Shown one piece after another: positions 59,546-64,000 of a DNA stretch of 64,000 nt (position 1 is its first letter; every line of letters starts with the position of its first letter). The DNA comes from Granulicella mallensis (GTDB taxonomy: Bacteria > Acidobacteriota > Terriglobia > Terriglobales > Acidobacteriaceae): assembly GCF_014203225.1 (NCBI RefSeq), contig NZ_JACHIO010000016.1:1-64000 (forward strand), in the 5' to 3' direction. Position numbers and translations under genes: made by a program. The notes under the pieces were generated by a model, which ran no database searches, was not told the origin of the DNA, and saw only the letters and a list, made by a program, of their open reading frames with translations.

Positions 59546-61162
59546 ATGAAGACACACGTGACTACCCAATATTGGCTGCGGAGCCTGGGCGCGATTGGCC
59601 TGGTTGCCAGCCTTGCCCTTGGTGTCAATGGCTGCCATGGCAACCAGGGATCCGCTCCCATTGTGAACAATGCCGCCTCAGACCCCAATGCTCCCGATCC
59701 GGCCGCCGCTAACGAGGCGCCAGTAAGTGGTTCCACCAATAGCTCGAACTCTAGCGGACAATCCAGCGGACAGTCGACACAGGTGATGAGCTCCAACTCC
59801 TCCTATGCTCCGCAGCAGCAATCGGAAAGCTACCCGCAGGCCCAACAGGCGCCCGCCCCCATTCAGCAGGCTTACGATAACTCGCAGCAAGGCTACGACA
59901 ATTCACAACAGGGCTACGACAACTCACAGGACACAGAACAGATGGTCCAGTCCGACCAGCCGCCACCACCGCTGCCCGAGTATGACCAGCCGGAAGCTCC
60001 TGAGCCGAACTATCTGTGGACGCCCGGCTACTGGGGCTGGGGCACTGGCGGCTACTACTGGGTTCCCGGCGTATGGTGCCCGCCGCCCTACTACGGCGCG
60101 CTTTGGACACCTCCCTACTGGGGCTGGTCCGGCGGCTACTACCGCTTCAATCGCGGCTACTGGGGCCAGCATGTCGGCTTCTATGGCGGCATCAACTATG
60201 GCTTTGGATACACCGGAAGCGGCTACGAAGGCGGCTACTGGCACGGCAACGACTTCTACTACAACCGTGCCGTTAATCGCGTCAACGTCGTGAACATTCG
60301 TAACGTTTACAACCGTACGGTGATCGTCAACAACAACAACCGCGTGAGCTACAACGGTGGACGAGGTGGCATCAACGTGCAGCCACGCCCCGCTGAAATC
60401 GCCGCGATGCGCGAACGCCATGTCGGCCCGATAGCAGCTCAAACACAGATCCATCAGCAGGCAGCACAGAACAAGCAGCAGTTCTTCAACCAGAACCATG
60501 GCCGTCCAGCGCAGACAGCGTTTGCCCGACCGAACGGTGTACAGCCCGCAATCGGCAATCGGCCAGAGGGGAATAGGCCGGGAGAGAACCGTGGCGGCGT
60601 TCCCGCCAACAACCTGCGCGGACCGCAGCAGGTACAGCAACAGCAGCGCAACGTACAAGAGCAACAGCAACAACGCAATCAGCAGGAGCAGCAGCAGCAT
60701 AACCAGCAACAGCAACAACAGCGCAATGTGCAGGAACAACAACAGCACAATAACCAGCAACAGCAGCAACGCAACGTACAAGAGCAGCAACAACGTAATC
60801 TGCAACAACAGCAGCAGCACAATCAACAGCAGCAACAGCAGCGCAATGTGCAGGAACAGCAGCAGCGCAACCAGCAACAGCAGCAACAACGCAATGTGCA
60901 GCAGCAACAGCAGCGTAACGTGCAGGAGCAGCAGCAACACAATCAGCAACAACAACAGCAGCAGCGTGCGGTTCAGCAACAACGCCCCGCGCAACAGCCA
61001 CGTCCTCAGCCTGAGGCCCAGCGTCCCCAACCACAGCGTGAAGCTCCACGCCCGCAGCCACAGCGTGAGGCCCCACGTCCGCAGGCTGCGCCGCGTGCTG
61101 AACCCGCACGTCCAGCCCCCGCAGCACGTCCAGAGGCCGGTCATGAGGAACATCCGCACTGA
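59546..61162 (+). CDS. Lipoprotein-like protein with WXXGXW repeats and a Gln-rich tail
   Basis: A 538-residue envelope protein. The N terminus (LRSLGAIGLVASLALGVNGC) is a signal peptide with a lipobox-like VNGC. Then comes a Ser/Asn-rich spacer, next a region of repeated Trp/Tyr/Gly units (LWTPGYWGWGTGGYYWVPGV, ALWTPPYWGWSGGYYRF, RGYWGQHVGFYGG) of the WXXGXW (YXWxP) type, and finally, from about residue 360 to 500, a Gln-rich tract of imperfect repeats such as RNVQEQQQ and HNQQQQQQ, and a Pro/Arg-rich end. The start used has an A-rich upstream region; the 59429 start would add residues without signal-peptide character. Strong terminator follows. Confidence 0.75.
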   Translation: MKTHVTTQYWLRSLGAIGLVASLALGVNGCHGNQGSAPIVNNAASDPNAPDPAAANEAPVSGSTNSSNSSGQSSGQSTQVMSSNSSYAPQQQSESYPQAQQAPAPIQQAYDNSQQGYDNSQQGYDNSQDTEQMVQSDQPPPPLPEYDQPEAPEPNYLWTPGYWGWGTGGYYWVPGVWCPPPYYGALWTPPYWGWSGGYYRFNRGYWGQHVGFYGGINYGFGYTGSGYEGGYWHGNDFYYNRAVNRVNVVNIRNVYNRTVIVNNNNRVSYNGGRGGINVQPRPAEIAAMRERHVGPIAAQTQIHQQAAQNKQQFFNQNHGRPAQTAFARPNGVQPAIGNRPEGNRPGENRGGVPANNLRGPQQVQQQQRNVQEQQQQRNQQEQQQHNQQQQQQRNVQEQQQHNNQQQQQRNVQEQQQRNLQQQQQHNQQQQQQRNVQEQQQRNQQQQQQRNVQQQQQRNVQEQQQHNQQQQQQQRAVQQQRPAQQPRPQPEAQRPQPQREAPRPQPQREAPRPQAAPRAEPARPAPAARPEAGHEEHPH

Positions 61163-61188
61163 TCGGCTTCTTGTACCAGCTACCAGCA

Positions 61189-61222
61189 GAAAGGCCCGCC
61201 AAACGGCGGGCCTTTCTTTTTT
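61189..61222 (+). terminator. Rho-independent terminator
   Basis: GAAAGGCCCGCC, AAAC loop, GGCGGGCCTTTC, then a TTTCTTTTTT tract. It lies 27 bases after the stop codon of the WXXGXW lipoprotein. Confidence 0.9.
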
Positions 61223-61298
61223 AGAAGAAACCGAAGTTCATCCACTCGATGGAGGGTATTTCAGCTCGAAACAGGCAACTGCTCCAAGCCCCAAAGGG

Positions 61299-61326
61299 GT
61301 ATGCACGATAAAACTATCGTGCATAC
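61299..61326. repeat. Perfect 12-bp hairpin
   Basis: GTATGCACGATA, AAAC, TATCGTGCATAC. It lies between the terminator of the lipoprotein gene and repeat D5; function unknown. Confidence 0.55.
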
Positions 61327-61344
61327 GGTCGAGGTAACTGGGCG

Positions 61345-61500
61345 AGAATGCGGCCTCCAGGCCCGTGTGCTTTTTCGGCTGCGAACAAAAGGCCCGGGGC
61401 TAAAGCCCAACTCTTGCCTGCCCCTGATTCCGTGGCCTAAAGGCCATGGCTCCCTCCGTCCCGCGACGCTAAAGCGTCACGGTTTGCGCTTCGCGCTATC
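61345..61500. repeat. Repeat family D copy 5, partial
   Basis: Lacks the left third and runs from GGCCTCCAGGCCCGTGTGC through GGGGCTAAAGCCC to GCGACGCTAAAGCGTCACGG and GCGCTTCGCGC. It lies just after the Nramp stop codon on the other strand. Confidence 0.75.
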
Positions 61501-61542
61501 GGGAACTCTGCTTCTTCAACAAACGAGATAATTTTTGAATCA

Positions 61543-62949
61543 CTACCCCATCGCCAACTGCACCAGCAGCACGACGTTGAGCGCGAGGATGATCGTCGCC
61601 ACGGTCCAGCCGGCCAGACGCATGCGGAACGCGCTCTTGAAGTCGCCCATCACCTTTTCGCGATTGGTCAGCAACAGCAACGGAATCAGTGCCGCCGGCA
61701 ACGTAAAGCTCAACAGCACCTGGGAGCCGATCAGAATCTTCAAGGGGTCCCATCCAACACCAATCACGATCAATGCCGGAACGACCGTGATGAACCGCCG
61801 CAAAAAGATCGGGAACTTGATATCGAGGAAACCTTCGATAATCACCTGACCGGCCATGACACCGACCGTCGAACTCGAAAGCCCGGAGCACAGCAGCGCC
61901 ACCGCGAAGACGGTCGCCGCCGCCGAACCCAGCAGCGGCCCAAGCGTGTGATATGCATCCTGAATCGTAGGCGACGCACTCGGTCCGTGGAAGAGCGCCA
62001 CCGCCGCCATGACGATCATCGCCGAGTTGATGAGCCAGGCCCCGTTCATCGCCACGAACACATCAATCAGTTCAAAGCGCAGGTACTGCCGCAGAATACC
62101 GGGCTTCGGTTCGCCGGAGGACGGCGCGAGTTCGTTCAACCGGGGCTGCACCAGCGCCGAGTGCAGATAGATCACGTGCGGCATTACGGTAGCGCCCAGC
62201 ATACCCACCGCCGCGTAGACCGAACCGCTCATCGCGTGCGGATCGAAGGTCGGCAGGATCGTCGCCACGAAGGCGCGGTGCCAGTCGGGATGCACGAGGA
62301 AAACCTCGAAGCCGTAGCACAGGCCGATGACACCGACGAAGGCCATGATGCCCCGCTCCAGCCACTGAAAGCCGGCCAGGTCGAGCGCGAGGATCCCGAA
62401 CACCGCCACCGTCGCCGCGGCTGCCGCAACGAATAGCGAGCCCGTAGGCGAGAAGCCATGTGCCTGCAGCGCCGGGCCGATCAGCAGGTCGAGACCCAGC
62501 GCAGCACCAAGAAACTCCGCCAGATCGGTCGCAACGGCAGAGATCTCCGCACAGAACCATAGGAGGACGCTGATGCTCTTGCCAAAGTGTTTGCGGCAGT
62601 TCTGCGGCAGCGTCAGCCCGGTCACGATGCCAAGCTTCGCCGACAGGTACTGGATGAGAATGGCCATGATGTTCGACCACAGCAGCACCCACAGCAGCCG
62701 GTAGCCGAACTGGCTGCCTCCAAGGATGTTGGTGGCGAAGTTGCCGGGATCGATGTAGGCCACCGACGCCACGAACGCAGGGCCGAAGTAGCTCCATATC
62801 TGATTACTGCGAAAGGAGTTGCGGCCCTTGCCGCCGGGTGTCATCGCAGCCACGGAGGCCGGCGAAAGTACAACATCCTGAACCGCGATATCAGCGGCAA
62901 ACGATACATTCTCGCTGCTACCGGACGAATTGGCATGCGATTCAGGCAT
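61543..62949 (-). CDS. mntH: Nramp-family Mn2+/divalent metal transporter
   Basis: A 468-residue inner-membrane transporter of the Nramp (MntH) family, importing Mn2+ and Fe2+ with protons. The TM1 metal motif DPGN (AYIDPGNFATN) and the TM6 motif MPH (ATVMPHVIYLHS) are present; about eleven hydrophobic helices follow. A 50-residue N-terminal tail (MPESHANSSGSSENVSF and on) is longer than in E. coli MntH. Upstream, only 7 bases before the ATG, lies a dyad that resembles DtxR/MntR operators, so regulation by metal is likely. No metal regulator gene is in the window. Confidence 0.93.
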   Translation of the reverse strand: MPESHANSSGSSENVSFAADIAVQDVVLSPASVAAMTPGGKGRNSFRSNQIWSYFGPAFVASVAYIDPGNFATNILGGSQFGYRLLWVLLWSNIMAILIQYLSAKLGIVTGLTLPQNCRKHFGKSISVLLWFCAEISAVATDLAEFLGAALGLDLLIGPALQAHGFSPTGSLFVAAAAATVAVFGILALDLAGFQWLERGIMAFVGVIGLCYGFEVFLVHPDWHRAFVATILPTFDPHAMSGSVYAAVGMLGATVMPHVIYLHSALVQPRLNELAPSSGEPKPGILRQYLRFELIDVFVAMNGAWLINSAMIVMAAVALFHGPSASPTIQDAYHTLGPLLGSAAATVFAVALLCSGLSSSTVGVMAGQVIIEGFLDIKFPIFLRRFITVVPALIVIGVGWDPLKILIGSQVLLSFTLPAALIPLLLLTNREKVMGDFKSAFRMRLAGWTVATIILALNVVLLVQLAMG

Positions 62950-62956
62950 CTTGATT

Positions 62957-62978
62957 ACTTTTAGTCTAGCCTAAAAGT
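62957..62978. promoter_or_regulatory. DtxR/MntR-like operator in front of the Nramp gene
   Basis: ACTTTTAG TCTAGC CTAAAAGT, a perfect 8-bp dyad with a 6-base centre. The half-site TTTAG followed by CTAG resembles boxes bound by DtxR/MntR-family repressors. It ends 7 bases before the ATG, so bound repressor would block transcription or initiation. Resemblance only; no regulator was seen. Confidence 0.55.
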
Positions 62979-63021
62979 CGGCGGTGCGCACAGGACCGCC
63001 CAAAATAGAGGGGCTGCTGGC

Positions 63022-63216
63022 TTTTGTTTTGGCTTTTCTTGTTGTCATTCCCGCAGGGAATATGCTGTCTGTCGGAGTAGCACCGATATTTGCGAGGCCG
63101 TACCGAAGGAAGCACCGCTCAAATCCTGCCCTGTCCCTCTTTGCCTCCGCGAAGCACTGCTGTGGTACGAACAAACAGCAGATTCCCTGCGGGAATGACA
63201 ACAAGAAAGGCAAAGG
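63022..63216. repeat. Repeat family C copy 2, inverted repeat
   Basis: Left arm TTTTCTTGTTGTCATTCCCG to GGGAATATGCTGTC; right arm CAAACAGCAGATTCCCTGCG to AATGACAACAAGAAAGGC. The gap between the Nramp operator and rpmA holds only this and the rpmA terminator. Confidence 0.75.
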
Positions 63217-63253
63217 CAACAACCCTCCGGCTCCGCCTAAAGACAGAAATGAA

Positions 63254-63291
63254 ACACGAAAAGCCTCGCATCCTTGAAAGGATGCGAGGCC
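63254..63291 (-). terminator. Terminator of rplU-rpmA
   Basis: On the minus strand an 11-bp GC-rich stem (63264-63274 with 63281-63291), a 6-base loop, then a T-rich tract. It is 30 bases after the rpmA stop codon. Confidence 0.85.
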
Positions 63292-63320
63292 CTCGCTTTC
63301 AAACTGAAGTTTGAGAGAAC

Positions 63321-63584
63321 TTACGCTGCGATGGTCGGCTCGATCGAAACGAAGCGGCCGAGCTGTCCGCGATCGGCGAACTTGACCACGCCGCTGACCT
63401 TGGCGAAGAGCGTGTCGTCGCTGCCGCGACCGACGTTCTTGCCGGCCTTCAGCGGTGTGCCGCGCTGGCGAACGAGAATCGATCCACCGGTGACGGTTTC
63501 GCCGCCGAAGCGCTTGACGCCGAGGCGCTGCGCGTTCGAGTCGCGACCATTTTTAGAGCTTCCTAGACCTTTTTTATGTGCCAT
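63321..63584 (-). CDS. rpmA: 50S ribosomal protein L27
   Basis: An 87-residue large-subunit protein with the classic beginning [37 protein letters not shown] and [15 protein letters not shown]27 sits near the peptidyl-transferase centre. It follows rplU by about 110 bases on the same strand; the gap holds a GCGGCTAAAGCCGC palindrome. Strong terminator after it. Unlike in many genomes, obgE does not follow but lies at 37144 on the other strand. Confidence 0.98.
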   Translation of the reverse strand: MAHKKGLGSSKNGRDSNAQRLGVKRFGGETVTGGSILVRQRGTPLKAGKNVGRGSDDTLFAKVSGVVKFADRGQLGRFVSIEPTIAA

Positions 63585-63697
63585 TACAGTGCCTCTTTCG
63601 CGCCGGGGCGCGCCCGCGCTTCTGAAATCATGCGGCTAAAGCCGCGAATCCTATTTGCCAACCTGAGAGCCTGCTGTTCGCCAGCCCCAGGGTGTAC

Positions 63698-64000
63698 TTA
63701 CTTGGCTTCAGCCTTGAAGCTCTTGCCGCCGACGAGGATCTCGTTGATCTTGACTTCAACGAAGCTCTGGCGATGGCCCTGCAGCTTCTTGTACTGCTTC
63801 TTGCGCTTGTAGTGGAACACGAGAATCTTGTCGCCACGGCCTTCGCTGACGACCTCGGCCAGCACCTTCGCGCCGCCCAGATCCTGCTCAAACTTGCCCT
63901 CTTCGCCGCTGACAGCAACAACGTCGGAGAACTCCAGCGTGCCGTTTTCGTGCTCGCTCTTCTCAATCCGGACGGTATCGCCGGGGGCCACGCGGTATTG
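63698..64000 (-). CDS. rplU: 50S ribosomal protein L21, 5' end outside the window
   Basis: The open frame reaches the window edge and reads QYRVAPGDTVRIEKSEHENG, which is the inside of the L21 start (GGKQYRVAPGD); the true start lies beyond 64000, about 10 residues further out. FHYKRKKQYKKLQGHRQSFVEVKI is the family RNA-binding hallmark and the end is GKSFKAEAK. L21 binds 23S rRNA. Usually co-transcribed with rpmA, which fits the next gene on this strand. Confidence 0.96.
   Translation of the reverse strand, partial: QYRVAPGDTVRIEKSEHENGTLEFSDVVAVSGEEGKFEQDLGGAKVLAEVVSEGRGDKILVFHYKRKKQYKKLQGHRQSFVEVKINEILVGGKSFKAEAK

Noticed and set aside
59924-61159. Leu-rich minus-strand ORF that looks like a membrane protein
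   Set aside because: It is the complement of the CAG/CAA Gln-rich tract (CTG/TTG), so the Leu run is an artefact.

Overview
The window comes from a GC-rich Gram-negative bacterium. The best guess is an acidobacterium of the Acidobacteriaceae type (Terriglobus, Granulicella or Edaphobacter relatives). This is inferred from two giant Oar-like TonB-dependent receptors with an N-terminal carboxypeptidase-regulatory fold, a BBP2-type porin, secreted TldD/TldE-like proteins, and intergenic spaces packed with long palindromic repeats. No rRNA, tRNA or CRISPR array was seen.

Layout. 0-7 kb (minus strand): secreted protein, outer-membrane porin and Oar-like receptor. 7-20.5 kb: mixed housekeeping genes (prmC, glyA, alr), a membrane protein, an esterase-like hydrolase, a RelE/Xre toxin-antitoxin pair, and a pair of exported TldD-like proteins divergent from an exported M48 protease. 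20.5-24 kb: HIT protein, then a less GC-rich islet holding a coding remnant, an orphan protein that I read as a previously unrecognised mono-ADP-ribosyltransferase, and a parS-like palindrome in front of msrA. 24-33 kb: a PlpD-like patatin autotransporter, a phosphoesterase, a lone ABC ATPase, a tandem-repeat secreted protein, an LLM flavin enzyme and a geranylgeranyl-reductase-like flavoprotein whose start codon lies in a perfect 20-bp inverted repeat. 33-45 kb: second Oar-like receptor, obgE, DUF433, arylsulfotransferase-like protein, an ECF sigma / anti-sigma / HEAT-repeat operon, an MBL hydrolase and a lipoprotein. 45-55.5 kb (minus strand): an amino-acid cluster, trpC-(uma2)-trpF, then trpB-trpA-chorismate mutase-DAHP synthase, a VbhA/Fic pair, proB-proA and tyrA. 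An attenuator-like leader precedes trpB. 55.6-64 kb: a REP-associated tyrosine transposase, acnA, a Gln-rich WXXGXW lipoprotein, an Nramp Mn/Fe transporter behind a DtxR/MntR-like operator, then rpmA and the 3' part of rplU running off the window.

How genes work together. The 45-55 kb block carries most of the tryptophan branch plus the entry enzyme (DAHP synthase), chorismate mutase and prephenate dehydrogenase; trpE, trpG and trpD are not here. The sigma / anti-sigma / HEAT operon is a self-contained regulatory unit. The two Oar-like receptors, BBP2 porin, patatin autotransporter and exported proteases point to heavy investment in the cell envelope.

Almost every intergenic gap longer than about 200 bases holds one of several recurrent palindromic repeat families (called A to F here). 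One copy supplies the last codons of a DUF433 gene and another small palindrome lies in the possible N-terminal extension of a TldE-like gene. The most interesting items are the ADP-ribosyltransferase candidate, the trpB leader, the start-codon-embedding inverted repeat, the exported TldD/TldE pair, and the repeat families together with the REP-type transposase.
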